Numbered from the stretch's first letter, positions 15,560 to 25,052 are shown. The stretch is 58,108 nt of DNA from JAVBOW01 sp031550615 (GCA_031550615.1 JAVBOL010000024.1:1-58108), one strand, 5' to 3'. Notes: generated by a model from the letters alone, not told the origin. Numbers and translations are program-made.

Positions 15560-18500
15560 TTGTTTTGGATGTTTTTTTCGTTTTTAACCGTATCTGTTTG
15601 TATCTGTTTTCGGTTTTTGCGCGAGAAACGCTGGCGCATGTTGCGGGTCAGGTCGCGCATCGAGTTGAAGTCTTCGTGGTAGTAGATACCCACGCCAGAC
15701 TCCTGCAAACCCTGGTTTTCATCATAGGTATTGATGGTGCGCGAAAAGACCTTGGTCTGGATATTCCCGGCGCGGTCGACCAGGTAGCGCAGCGCGAAGT
15801 CGCCCGTGAGGTTCGACGAGTTGGCGTTGACCTTCGAGGCGGCGTTGTTGTCGAAGTCGTAGTTGCCCTCGATCTCAAGGAAAAGCCTCTGGCCCAGGAT
15901 CGAGGTCGAAAAGTCGATATCCAGTTCGTCGGACGATATTTCGTCTTTGGGGCGATAGCTGATCCCCAGGTTATATTTATCGGACGAAAGGGCGTTGGAG
16001 AGCGTGCCGGTCAGAAAGTCGAAGGCCGTGGCGCCGGCTCCCACCGAGCCTATGTTGCTCTGGGAGGTGTTGTCCGAATAGAACCGTTTGAAGGCCACCA
16101 GCCACAGGAATTGCGTACTCATCAACTCGGGCGTGTTGAGCGAGTTGGCCACCAGGTTCTGTATCTCGGCGGACGAATCCTCGACCTCTACCTTAAAGGC
16201 GATGTTGGGTTTTAGCAACCTGTCGGTAAGCACGATGCTGCAATCGACCGGGACGGTGGTGTTCGCCATTTCGCTGCCTTCGCCGGTAAGCGGGGCGAGC
16301 GAGGTTTTCAGGTGGTAACTCGCCGACACGTCCAACAGGGCGTCCGCCGGGTCGCCCGTCCACTTTATGACGCTGCCCGGGTTCAGGGTGAAGGTGCGGT
16401 CGACGAGCCTTTCCAGGTTGAGGTTGTAGCTGCCCTGGGTGAGCTCATAGTCGCCGTACATGCGGAATTCGCCGTTGCGCGGGTTCACGCTCATGTTGAG
16501 CGACCCGTTGCCGCGCGCGCGGATGCCCTTGCCCATGGTGGGGTCTATGACCAATTGCAGCTCGGTATTAGGCAATGCCGTGACAGACATGTCGATAGCC
16601 AGCTGCGAGGCGTTTTCGCTCTTCGACCTGCCCTTGCCGGCCATCAACAGGCGCTTGCGCTGCTGGTAATATGAGCTGTCGGCGGTGGCGTGGGGATTGA
16701 CGAAAGTTATGAAGTCGGCCTCGCCGATCCCGCTCTTGCCGCTCAGCGACATCTGGAATGTCGAGTTGGCTGCCGTGGTGGCCGTTATGTTCATCGCCAC
16801 GCCACGCTTGTCGCCCTTGATGGAGGCCGCCCCGGAGGCGTAGACCCGTCCGTTGAACAGCTCGTTGTCGCGCGGGGTGGTCGAGAGCACCAACAGGCCA
16901 CGGGGCTGCAGGTTTATGGCGAAGTTGTAGTTCGAGAAATTGCGCCCCACGATGAAGGTCGCGTCCATCGCGGCGCTGTTGCCGTCGGCATCGCGCAGGG
17001 GGGTCGACGGCAGGGTGAATGTGTTGTCCTTAACCCTGAGGGTCGCGTCTGAAAGCGTGTAGGGCACATTGGTGAATGCGACGGTGGTCGTCAGATTCGG
17101 GATCCGGACCGTGCCGTTGAAAAGCGGCGAGCCTTCGCGCGAGGTCATGCGCAGGTCCACGTCCGCCGTCCCGCGGCTGCCGCGTATCACCCCCTTGAGC
17201 AACGGGTCGACCAGCGCGAGGTCGACCCCGGACAGGTGTATGTCGCCCAGATAGCGCCTGTCCGAGGGGCGGTAGAAGAACTGCACCAGCGTGTCGGCCT
17301 TCGCGCGGTCGGTCAGTATCACCCTCACCCGTTCGTTGGCCATGTCCCAACGCGTGTCGAAGAGCAGCGGCGGAGTCTTTATATTATTGACTTTCAGACT
17401 GTCGAAGGTGATATTGGAGAAGATCATCCCGTCGCCCAGCGCCGAGGTGATGTCGGCATAGCCGTTGGTCACGCCCGATACCGTATAGCCGCGGCGCGTG
17501 GTGAACTGCGTGAGCGGCTGCAGGTTGAAGTTCGAAAGGCGCACCCTCAGCGTATCCTGGCGCGAACGCGAGGCGGTGCCGTGGGCGGTCAGTTCGCCGT
17601 TTGACGAGACGATGCGCAGACGCTCGATGCTCGTGTGCAGCGAATCGGTCACGATCTCACCAGAGGAGAGGCGCCATGTCTGCTCACCCATCGCCACGTA
17701 GGACTGTCCGATGCGCATGCGGGTCTGCATCATCCCCTCTGGTGTCTTACTGAAGAGCGCCTCGCCGTTTATCAGGGCCGAAAGCCCAGCCTCGGGATCG
17801 GAAAAGCGCGTCGAGGCGCGTAGGCGGTCGTCCTTGACCCCGCCCATCACCGAAAGCCCCGGCATGTAGAATCCCGAGGCGAAGAATTCGTCAGCACGTG
17901 CGTAGACCGACAGCGAGTCGCCCTGGTTGCGGCTGTTCACATCGAGGTTCGAGAGGAAAAGGCGGTTCCATTCGATATATTCCGAGTGGAGGTTGAGCGA
18001 AATATCCTCCCTTCGCGGATTGAGCATGAAGGAGAGCTCGGTGCCCTGCGCTATGATAAGCCCGGGCAGGATCGCCCCGGCGAGGTTGTTGGCCTGTTTG
18101 ACCTTCATGGTCAGCAGGTAGTAGTCGCCCGGGGAGGCTGCAGCCACCTGCCGCGGCTGCCTGTGCCCCGTGCCCAGCGTGGGGATATATTCGCGCATGG
18201 CGCCCTTCAGGTAGTCGAAAAGGTCGGCGTAGCCCAGGCGGCTCTTGAATTCTATATCGGCTATCGACGAGCGCAGGGAGAGCAGCTTTCCCTGCGGGTT
18301 GTTGACCCCCGTGAGGCGTATCAGCCCCGTGCGCACCGAGTCGGTGTGGTTGACGTAGGTCAGGCTGTCGATGTCCACCTTACCGTTCACGTTGTCCAGC
18401 GTGCTGCCCACCCCGCGCGCCGTTATGCGGCACGAGAGCATCGCCACAGAGTCGCGGCGGTTGAAGCCCAGCTTATGCAGGTCGGCGTGGCGCAGGTCCA

Positions 18501-20091
18501 TTTCGAAGTCGTAGCGGGGCAGCGAATCGTTGAAATCCAGCAGCCCGTCGAAAGACATCGACAAATCTGGCGTGTCGGTCTTCAGGCGCCCCATGAAGTT
18601 GCGGTTCTCGAATTGGCCGCTCAGGTCGACCCCACGGTAGGGGTAGCCGTTGAATTCCAGCCGCGAAATGTGCGCGTCGGCATACATCTGCATCGAGCTG
18701 CCGCCCATTATCCCGCGCACTTCACCCTTGACACTGGCCATGCCGAGCGAACGATTGTCGAGCAACCGGCCGGCGTCCAGGTCCTGCACGTCCAGGTGGC
18801 CGGCCAGCTCGGTCAGCCCGTGCGGCAGGGGCGCGAAGGCGAGGTCGACGGCGGCGTTCCCGCGCGAGGTCTTCACTTCGCCGTTGGCCTTGAAACGTGT
18901 GAGCAGCCCGTCGAAATGGCCACTGAATGAAACGTCGCCCAGGCGGGTGAGCATCTGCACGGTATTTTCGGGCAACCGTTTGCGGGTGATGTCCTCCAGG
19001 AGCCACATAGCGTCGTGCGTCGTGGTGTTAAGCCCCTGCACGTCGATGCTAAAGCGCGTACTGGGCACATTGGGAAGCCCTTTTATGGCAAAGCGCACCC
19101 CGTTAAGGCGCGTGGTGAGCGTTTCGAAATCGGTGACCTCGCCCGTCATGTCCGACACCGTGCCTGACACATCGGCCCTGACGTTGCGGTAGGAGGATTT
19201 CCAGGGGGTGAGTCCCGGGGCGAAGCGGGCCACAGAGCCGTAGCCGAAACGGCGCGCATCCAGTGACGCCTCGATGCGCACGCTGTCGACGAATTGGGAG
19301 TAACTTTTCCACGATCTGCCCAGCAAGGTGACATATTCCATCTTAACGTCCGATTCGGGCGTGGTGACCTGCATCCCGCGGATGCGTATCCGCCCGCCGG
19401 CGACGTTCATCGACGAGGCGCTCATATTCTTAATATCCAAGCCACTGCGCCGCTCGCGCAGGGACACCCCGCGCATCCTGAGCGACACCGAGTCGCCGAC
19501 CACGGCGATGGCGTCGGCATGCAGGTCGAGGCGCTCGACCTCCAGGTCCTGGAAGTTGACCCCCTCGCGCGGCGAGGGATCGAGTTTGCGGTAGGTATAG
19601 CGCAGGTCCTCTATCCTGAGCGACGAGGCGTGGAGCTCGAATGCTCCCTTTTTCTTTTTAGGTTTATCGCTGCGCAGACGGGCGAGTATCTCGCCCAGGT
19701 TGCTGGTGGTCGTATCTGGCAGGTCGAGTGGCACCTGGTGCATATAGAAGCGCACCTTTTTCAAAGACACGCCCCCCAGCATCACCCCGCCGCCATCCAA
19801 TCCCGCCGAGCGCAATCCGGCGTCGAGCTCCCCGACGTAGATAAGCGTGTCGCCGTGCAGGTCCTCTATATAAAGTCCCTCTATCGAGGCGCGGCTGACC
19901 AGTTTGAGCCTCACGCGGTCGATGCTCACGGTGGTGCCGAGTTTCGAGGAGAGCAGCTCCGTCGCCTTGTCGACCACAAAGTTCTGGAAAGCAGGTAATT
20001 CCAGCAGAAGCGAAAGCAGCAGAAGAAGCCCCAGCCCCGACAAAATGATTACGGAAAACACCGAAACCAATATTTTTATAACTTTGCTCAC
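15556..20091 (-). CDS. tamB: TamB-domain translocation/assembly protein
   Basis: About 1511 residues from a GTG at 20091. The reading frame stays open to 20703, but that part is antisense to tsaD, and a -7 promoter box (20113-20120) lies just upstream of the GTG. An N-terminal membrane helix (VIIL...LLLLLSLLLEL) anchors it in the inner membrane. A very long beta-rich region with repeats of the AsmA/TamB kind follows, and the C-terminal DUF490 domain includes GNGSLNMSVNPRNGEFRMYG and DRLLKPNIAFKVEVEDSS. It is proposed to move lipids or outer-membrane proteins across the periplasm. First gene of the exbBD-tonB operon. Confidence 0.88.
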   Translation of the reverse strand: MSKVIKILVSVFSVIILSGLGLLLLLSLLLELPAFQNFVVDKATELLSSKLGTTVSIDRVRLKLVSRASIEGLYIEDLHGDTLIYVGELDAGLRSAGLDGGGVMLGGVSLKKVRFYMHQVPLDLPDTTTSNLGEILARLRSDKPKKKKGAFELHASSLRIEDLRYTYRKLDPSPREGVNFQDLEVERLDLHADAIAVVGDSVSLRMRGVSLRERRSGLDIKNMSASSMNVAGGRIRIRGMQVTTPESDVKMEYVTLLGRSWKSYSQFVDSVRIEASLDARRFGYGSVARFAPGLTPWKSSYRNVRADVSGTVSDMTGEVTDFETLTTRLNGVRFAIKGLPNVPSTRFSIDVQGLNTTTHDAMWLLEDITRKRLPENTVQMLTRLGDVSFSGHFDGLLTRFKANGEVKTSRGNAAVDLAFAPLPHGLTELAGHLDVQDLDAGRLLDNRSLGMASVKGEVRGIMGGSSMQMYADAHISRLEFNGYPYRGVDLSGQFENRNFMGRLKTDTPDLSMSFDGLLDFNDSLPRYDFEMDLRHADLHKLGFNRRDSVAMLSCRITARGVGSTLDNVNGKVDIDSLTYVNHTDSVRTGLIRLTGVNNPQGKLLSLRSSIADIEFKSRLGYADLFDYLKGAMREYIPTLGTGHRQPRQVAAASPGDYYLLTMKVKQANNLAGAILPGLIIAQGTELSFMLNPRREDISLNLHSEYIEWNRLFLSNLDVNSRNQGDSLSVYARADEFFASGFYMPGLSVMGGVKDDRLRASTRFSDPEAGLSALINGEALFSKTPEGMMQTRMRIGQSYVAMGEQTWRLSSGEIVTDSLHTSIERLRIVSSNGELTAHGTASRSRQDTLRVRLSNFNLQPLTQFTTRRGYTVSGVTNGYADITSALGDGMIFSNITFDSLKVNNIKTPPLLFDTRWDMANERVRVILTDRAKADTLVQFFYRPSDRRYLGDIHLSGVDLALVDPLLKGVIRGSRGTADVDLRMTSREGSPLFNGTVRIPNLTTTVAFTNVPYTLSDATLRVKDNTFTLPSTPLRDADGNSAAMDATFIVGRNFSNYNFAINLQPRGLLVLSTTPRDNELFNGRVYASGAASIKGDKRGVAMNITATTAANSTFQMSLSGKSGIGEADFITFVNPHATADSSYYQQRKRLLMAGKGRSKSENASQLAIDMSVTALPNTELQLVIDPTMGKGIRARGNGSLNMSVNPRNGEFRMYGDYELTQGSYNLNLERLVDRTFTLNPGSVIKWTGDPADALLDVSASYHLKTSLAPLTGEGSEMANTTVPVDCSIVLTDRLLKPNIAFKVEVEDSSAEIQNLVANSLNTPELMSTQFLWLVAFKRFYSDNTSQSNIGSVGAGATAFDFLTGTLSNALSSDKYNLGISYRPKDEISSDELDIDFSTSILGQRLFLEIEGNYDFDNNAASKVNANSSNLTGDFALRYLVDRAGNIQTKVFSRTINTYDENQGLQESGVGIYYHEDFNSMRDLTRNMRQRFSRKNRKQIQTDTVKNEKNIQNK

Positions 20092-20112
20092 CCGCTTGTG
20101 CCAGTTTAACGG

Positions 20113-20120
20113 CAAAAGTA
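20113..20120 (-). promoter_or_regulatory. -7 box of tamB
   Basis: TACTTTTG on the minus strand matches TAnnTTTG. It is 21 bases before the chosen GTG start of tamB and helps to decide that start. No clear TTTG is 19 bases upstream. Confidence 0.55.
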
Positions 20121-20161
20121 GTAAAATAACGCGATAATTACCCGTCCATACAGGTAAAACA

Positions 20162-21184
20162 ATGCCACAAACAGGTATAAAAATACTCGCCATAGAATCG
20201 TCGTGCGACGACACGTCGGCAGCCGTGCTCGACGGCACGCTGATGCTCTCCAACGTAATCGCCTCACAGGCCGTACACGTCAAATACGGGGGGGTGATAC
20301 CCGAGCTCGCCTCGCGCGCCCACCAGCAGAATATTGTGCCTGTGGTCGACGACGCGCTGCGCTCGGCGGGCGTCGCCCCCGAAGATCTCGACGCGATAGC
20401 CTTCACACGCGGGCCCGGGCTGTTAGGGTCGCTACTTGTCGGCGTGTCATTCGCCAAGGGGCTCTCCCTGTCGCACCGAATCCCGATGGTCGAGGTAAAC
20501 CACCTGCAAGGGCATGTCCTGTCGCACTTCGTCGATGTGCCGGGCAAAGATACCCCGCACCCTTCGTTCCCCTTCCTGTGCCTGTTGGTGTCGGGCGGGC
20601 ACACCCAGATAATCGTGGTGCGCGACCACCTCGACATGCAGATAATAGGATCGACCATAGACGATGCGGCGGGCGAAGCGTTCGACAAATGCGCAAAGGT
20701 CATGGGGCTGCCCTATCCCGGGGGCCCGGTGATCGACCGCCTGGCCGGGCAGGGCGATCCCGCGCGGTTCCGCTTCGCAAAACCGCGCGTGGAGGGCTAC
20801 GACTACTCTTTCAGCGGGCTGAAAACCTCGTTTCTTTATTTCCTGCGCGACAACGTGGCAGAAGACCCCGATTTCATCGCCAAGAACCAGGCCGACCTGT
20901 GCGCCTCGCTCCAGTCGAGGATAATAGAGATATTGCTGGATAAGCTGACAAAAGCCTCGAAAGACCTGAAAATAAAAGATATCGCCATAGCCGGCGGCGT
21001 ATCGGCGAACTCGGGGCTGAGGAATGCCATTGTGGCCGCGGGCGAAAAACGGGGCTGGCGTACGTTCCTGCCCGAACTGCGTTTCACCACAGACAACGCC
21101 GCCATGATCGGCATCGCCGGGTATTACAAATACCTGAAAGGCGAATTCTCGGACCTCGACACGGTGCCCGTCACGCGGATGTAG
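20162..21184 (+). CDS. tsaD: tRNA N6-threonylcarbamoyladenosine transferase
   Basis: 340 residues. N-terminal ESSCDDTSAA, the metal-binding NHLQGH, SGGHTQ, the GGPVID loop and GGVSANS are all conserved TsaD/Kae1 signatures, and the length is normal. With TsaB and TsaE it transfers threonylcarbamoyl to A37 of ANN-reading tRNAs. It is transcribed divergently from tamB, with about 70 bases between the start codons. The sulfatase gene follows after 21 bases. Confidence 0.97.
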   Translation: MPQTGIKILAIESSCDDTSAAVLDGTLMLSNVIASQAVHVKYGGVIPELASRAHQQNIVPVVDDALRSAGVAPEDLDAIAFTRGPGLLGSLLVGVSFAKGLSLSHRIPMVEVNHLQGHVLSHFVDVPGKDTPHPSFPFLCLLVSGGHTQIIVVRDHLDMQIIGSTIDDAAGEAFDKCAKVMGLPYPGGPVIDRLAGQGDPARFRFAKPRVEGYDYSFSGLKTSFLYFLRDNVAEDPDFIAKNQADLCASLQSRIIEILLDKLTKASKDLKIKDIAIAGGVSANSGLRNAIVAAGEKRGWRTFLPELRFTTDNAAMIGIAGYYKYLKGEFSDLDTVPVTRM

Positions 21185-21205
21185 CTGGTTTTAAACGATA
21201 GAAAG

Positions 21206-22579
21206 ATGAAAAAACTGACAGTGACCACCCCATTGCTCGTAGGGGCCGCCGCGGCGATGGCCGCCGGGCAGGGCAAACCCAACGTGGTCTTCATCCTGGC
21301 AGACGACATGGGTTACGAATGCATAGGCGCTTACGGCGGCACCTACGACACCCCCAACATCGACCGCCTGGCCGACCAGGGCGTGCGCTTCGAGTACGCC
21401 TATTCGCAGCCCCTGTCCACTCCCTCGCGCGTACAGGCCATGACGGGCCGCTACAACCATAAGAATTACGTCGAATTCGGCTTTATGAACCAGGACCAGA
21501 AGACCTTCGGCAACCTGGCGCAGATGGCAGGCTACACCACCGCCATAGCGGGCAAATGGCAACTCGGCGCAAACCCCGCGCTGCCCGCGCACTTCGGCTT
21601 CGACAGCTATTGCCTCTGGCAACTGACCTATAAACGCAACGCCGCCGGCGAACGCTACGCCGATCCCCTGATCGAGCGGGACGGACAACTGCTCGACCGT
21701 CGGGCGGACGACTACGGGCCTGACATTTTCGCCGATTACGTCGATGATTTTATAGAAAAGAACCGACAGCGCCCCTTTCTGCTCTACTATCCGATGGTGC
21801 TCGTGCACGACCCTTTCGTATCCACCCCCTCAAGCGGCGACTGGGCGACCAACCCGGAAGGCCGCCGCAAGAGCGACCCGAAATATTTCGCCGACATGAT
21901 GCAATATTGCGACCGTATGGTAGGCCGGCTGATCGACAAGCTCAAGGCCGAGGGCCTTTACCAGAACACACTGATAATCTTCACGGGCGACAACGGCACT
22001 GGCCGCAGGATCACCTCGACGATGCGGGACGGCACCTCGATCGCCGGCGGCAAGGGGCTGACCACCGACGCCGGGACGCGCGTGGCGATGATAGCCGGTT
22101 ACGGCAGCCGCCAGGGCGCTGCGCGGGTATGCGGCGATCTGGTCGACTTCACAGACATCTTACCGACCCTCGCCCAGGCGATGGGCATAGCCGTCCCGCG
22201 CGAATGGGACACAGACGGGCTGAGCTTCCTGCCGCAGGTGATGGGACGCAAAGGCTCCCCGCGCGAGTGGGTTTTCTGCCATTACGACAACTTCAACAAG
22301 GGCGCCGGCAAACCCGATCCCGCCGCACGGCGCTACATCCGCGACCACCGCTACAAACTCTACTCGACAGGTGAATTCTATGACGTTCAGGCGGATATAT
22401 TCGAGTCCTCACCCATAGCGGTCGGCAGTGGGTCGAAACAGGCCGAGAAATCCCGTCGGGCGCTGGCGGGGCAACTCGCCAAATTCCCCGAATGGAAAGC
22501 GGGCGACGTTCCCGTGGAAAAGGTCGTACTGCCCGGATTGGAGATCAAACAGTTGGACTGGGGAAAGACGGCGAAATAA
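21206..22579 (+). CDS. serine-type sulfatase, secreted
   Basis: 457 residues with a signal peptide (MKKLTVTTPLLVGAAAAMAA). Sulfatase metal residues D33/D34 lie in LADDMGYE. The modification site is STPSR at 71-75, so the formylglycine precursor is a serine, which only the anaerobic maturase can convert. A downstream DNGTGRRIT block carries further metal and sulfate contacts. It hydrolyses sulfate esters in the periplasm. The substrate (for example host mucin glycans or glycosaminoglycans) is not readable from sequence. No SusC/SusD pair is adjacent. Confidence 0.93.
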   Translation: MKKLTVTTPLLVGAAAAMAAGQGKPNVVFILADDMGYECIGAYGGTYDTPNIDRLADQGVRFEYAYSQPLSTPSRVQAMTGRYNHKNYVEFGFMNQDQKTFGNLAQMAGYTTAIAGKWQLGANPALPAHFGFDSYCLWQLTYKRNAAGERYADPLIERDGQLLDRRADDYGPDIFADYVDDFIEKNRQRPFLLYYPMVLVHDPFVSTPSSGDWATNPEGRRKSDPKYFADMMQYCDRMVGRLIDKLKAEGLYQNTLIIFTGDNGTGRRITSTMRDGTSIAGGKGLTTDAGTRVAMIAGYGSRQGAARVCGDLVDFTDILPTLAQAMGIAVPREWDTDGLSFLPQVMGRKGSPREWVFCHYDNFNKGAGKPDPAARRYIRDHRYKLYSTGEFYDVQADIFESSPIAVGSGSKQAEKSRRALAGQLAKFPEWKAGDVPVEKVVLPGLEIKQLDWGKTAK

Positions 22580-22601
22580 TTTACTGCGGGATCAACTCCC
22601 G

Positions 22602-23777
22602 TCACTGCGATATCACCCCCGAGCCCAACAACTCGTCGGCGTCGTACCATGCGGCGAATTGGCCCGCCGTGATCCCCCTCTGGGGCTCGTCGAAGATCAT
22701 GTATGCGCCTTTGGGCGTTACCGTTAACGTGGCCGGCTGCAGGGGTTGGCGGTAACGTATACGCGCCATGTAACGCCTTGACTCTCCCTCTTTTATCGCC
22801 TGGTCGGGGCGCACCCAATGTATCTCATGCGGCGCTATGTGCAGCCCTTTGCGGTAGAGGCCGGGGTGGTTCTGGCCCTGCCCCACGTAGACCGTGTTGG
22901 CGGTGGTGTCCACCGCGATAACGAACAGGGGCTCGGCTTTGCCGCCCACCCCGAGGCCCTTGCGCTGGCCTATGGTGTAGAAATGCGCGCCGTTATGTTC
23001 GCCGGCTTTCGTGCCGTCTGCTGCGGTGTATACATAAGGGGCTGCCAGCGCATCGAGGTCGTCGGCTGCCGGTTGGACGGTGTAACCTGGCCACGAGACC
23101 GGGATCTCGATTATATCGCCCTGTTTTTTCGCAAGTTTCTGTTGCAGGAATACAGGCAGGTCGACCTTACCCACGAAGCAGATACCCTGGGAATCTTTAC
23201 GTTGCGCGGTGGCCAGCCCCTGCTCGGCGGCAATGCGGCGCACCTCGGGCTTTTCGATGTCGCCTATGGGGAAGAGGGCCCTGGAGAGTTGCCGCTGCGA
23301 GAGCTGGCATAGGAAATAGCTCTGGTCCTTGTTGCCGTCCGCACCGGCCAACAGGCGGTACGCCTCGCCCCCGGGGGTCTGCACCACTTCGCGGCGGCAG
23401 TAATGGCCGGTGGCCACGTAGTCCGCGCCCAGCTCGAAGGCCGCTTTCATGAAAAGGTCGAATTTCACCTCCCTGTTGCAGAGCACGTCGGGATTCGGAG
23501 TGCGCCCCCTTTCATATTCCGAGAACATGTAATCGACCACCCTGGCGCGGTAACCCTCGCTCAGGTCGACCACGTGGAAAGGGATATCGAGTTTGCGCGC
23601 CACCAGCTCGGCGAACATCCTATCGTCGTACCAGGGGCAGTCGCCCGAGAGCGTCCCTTCGGTGTCGTGCCAGTTTATCATGAACATGGCGATCACCTCG
23701 TGCCCCTGCTGCTTGAGCAGCCATGCGGCGACCGAAGAATCCACACCGCCCGAAAGCCCTATGACAACCTTCGCCAT
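22602..23777 (-). CDS. mnmA: tRNA 2-thiouridine(34) synthase
   Basis: 391 residues. The N-terminal PP-loop GLSGGVDSS binds ATP, the catalytic Cys is in NPDVLCNREVKF and the second in DSQGICFVGKV. It sulfurates U34 of tRNA-Lys, Glu and Gln in the cytoplasm. The stop codon faces that of the sulfatase across 22 bases. Upstream, rimM ends 1 base before the mnmA ATG, so the two are likely co-transcribed. Length and motifs are typical. Confidence 0.97.
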   Translation of the reverse strand: MAKVVIGLSGGVDSSVAAWLLKQQGHEVIAMFMINWHDTEGTLSGDCPWYDDRMFAELVARKLDIPFHVVDLSEGYRARVVDYMFSEYERGRTPNPDVLCNREVKFDLFMKAAFELGADYVATGHYCRREVVQTPGGEAYRLLAGADGNKDQSYFLCQLSQRQLSRALFPIGDIEKPEVRRIAAEQGLATAQRKDSQGICFVGKVDLPVFLQQKLAKKQGDIIEIPVSWPGYTVQPAADDLDALAAPYVYTAADGTKAGEHNGAHFYTIGQRKGLGVGGKAEPLFVIAVDTTANTVYVGQGQNHPGLYRKGLHIAPHEIHWVRPDQAIKEGESRRYMARIRYRQPLQPATLTVTPKGAYMIFDEPQRGITAGQFAAWYDADELLGSGVISQ

Positions 23778-23778
23778 G

Positions 23779-24330
23779 CTAATCTTCGTTTATATATAAA
23801 AGCCCCTCGGGAATGTCGAAACGCACCTCGCGGCGGCGTTCGCTGACCTTGCCCAGGAATTCGTCGACCGCCGGGATCAGCACCTCTTTGCCGGCCACAT
23901 CGAGCACGAAGAGCGGATTGAGGTCGTTGTCGGCGAAACCGGCCACCGTACCCGTGACCCCGCCGGGCAGCAGGGCCTTATACCCCACAAGGTCTTCGAA
24001 ATAGAGCTCGTCGCCGGATTGTCCGGACTGGTCTGCCGCGGCTGCGGGCAAAAAGATCTCGCGTCCCACCATTTCTCCCGAGCGGCGTTCGTTGTCTATA
24101 TCCGCGAAACGCACCACCGCCGAGCTGCGCCCGCGGCGCTCGAAACTCTCGATCCACAGCGGCACGTCGAGGGAGTCGACCGCCACCCACACCGGCACGG
24201 GCGCTTCACCCTTGACCGGAATGGGACTGTCCGCACCCAAGGCGGCGGGAAAGGTGTCGTAAAGATTGACCACCAGCCCCCCGTCGGGACCGAATTGTTT
24301 GGTTATGCGTCCTGCAAGAAGTTTTTTCAT
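23779..24330 (-). CDS. rimM: ribosome maturation factor RimM
   Basis: 183 residues from the ATG at 24330 (MKKLLAGRITKQFGPDGGL). The longer open frame to 24438 would run into rpsP and its terminator. The N-terminal RimM barrel and the C-terminal PRC-barrel (YFEDLVGYKALLPGGVTGTV) are recognisable. It helps assemble the 30S head by binding S19. A TATCTTTG box ends 5 bases before the ATG, so the message may be leaderless. Confidence 0.9.
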   Translation of the reverse strand: MKKLLAGRITKQFGPDGGLVVNLYDTFPAALGADSPIPVKGEAPVPVWVAVDSLDVPLWIESFERRGRSSAVVRFADIDNERRSGEMVGREIFLPAAAADQSGQSGDELYFEDLVGYKALLPGGVTGTVAGFADNDLNPLFVLDVAGKEVLIPAVDEFLGKVSERRREVRFDIPEGLLYINED

Positions 24331-24335
24331 GGATG

Positions 24336-24343
24336 CAAAGATA
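24336..24343 (-). promoter_or_regulatory. -7 box of rimM, inside rpsP terminator tail
   Basis: TATCTTTG on the minus strand ends 5 bases before the rimM ATG. Upstream it overlaps the T-run of the rpsP terminator, so no proper -33 element is available; the 19-base-upstream position falls inside the hairpin. Confidence 0.55.
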
Positions 24344-24376
24344 TAAAAATCCCGCCGACTTCGCAGTCGGCGGGAT
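24344..24376 (-). terminator. terminator of rpsP
   Basis: A 10-bp GC-rich stem, CCCGCCGACT (24351-24360) with AGTCGGCGGG (24365-24374), and a TCGC loop are followed on the minus strand by ATTTTTAT. It is a classic intrinsic terminator 21 bases after the rpsP stop. Confidence 0.9.
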
Positions 24377-24397
24377 CTTATCGTAAACCGCCCGGGA

Positions 24398-24970
24398 TTA
24401 CTCGGCAGCAGCCTCTTCAGCCACGGGAGCTTCGGCAACCTCTCCGGCCACTTCCTCGGCAGCCTCTTCGGCCACTTCTTCGGCCACTTCTTCCGCGGCG
24501 ACAGCTACGGCAGCCTCTTTCTTGGCGGCTATGGCTTTGGCTTTCTCCTCCTTAACCTTCACCTCGTCGGCCAGGCGTGCCTTTGCGTCGGCGCGCTTGT
24601 CGTCCTTGAGTTTCACGGTCTTGGCGTTGATACGGCCCTGCTTTTCGGTCATCCAGGCTTCGAACTTGGCGTCGGCCTGCTCCTGGGTCAGCGCGCCTTT
24701 GGCTACGCCGCCTTGGAGGTGTTTCTTATACAACACACCCTTGTAGGAGAGGATAGCCCTCGCCGTGTCGGTGGGTTGTGCGCCTTTTTGCAACCAATCT
24801 ATGGCTTTCTCGAAGTCAAGAGTGATTGTAGCAGGATTAGTGTTCGGATTGTAGGTTCCGATCTTCTCGATGAACTTACCGTCACGCGGCGCCCTGCTGT
24901 CTGCAACAACCACATGATAGAAAGCATGATCCTTCTTACCGTGGCGTGCCAATCTGATTTTTACAGGCAT
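24398..24970 (-). CDS. rpsP: 30S ribosomal protein S16 with acidic C-terminal tail
   Basis: 190 residues from the ATG at 24970 (MPVKIRLARHGKKDHAFYHV), the normal S16 start. The first ~85 residues are the S16 fold. The rest is a long extension ending in about 40 residues almost entirely of Ala, Glu and Val, a known Bacteroidota trait. The tail is encoded by short imperfect direct repeats around 24410-24500. It is transcribed from a consensus promoter at 25022-25052. Confidence 0.95.
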   Translation of the reverse strand: MPVKIRLARHGKKDHAFYHVVVADSRAPRDGKFIEKIGTYNPNTNPATITLDFEKAIDWLQKGAQPTDTARAILSYKGVLYKKHLQGGVAKGALTQEQADAKFEAWMTEKQGRINAKTVKLKDDKRADAKARLADEVKVKEEKAKAIAAKKEAAVAVAAEEVAEEVAEEAAEEVAGEVAEAPVAEEAAAE

Positions 24971-25021
24971 TTTGGGAATTTTTGTTAGTTCATACCAGCA
25001 ACATTGCGGATATGTAAGCCG

Positions 25022-25052
25022 CAAATGTACACCAATTTTGCGAAATCACAAA
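25022..25052 (-). promoter_or_regulatory. consensus promoter of rpsP
   Basis: On the minus strand TTTG (25049-25052), 19 bases, TACATTTG (25022-25029): an exact match to the Bacteroidota -33/-7 consensus. The expected leader is about 48 bases. Confidence 0.8.

Noticed and set aside
20092..20703. N-terminal extension of the TamB reading frame through tsaD.
   Set aside because: It lies antisense to the conserved tsaD gene and upstream of the TACTTTTG promoter box. The first plausible start before the membrane helix is the GTG at 20091.
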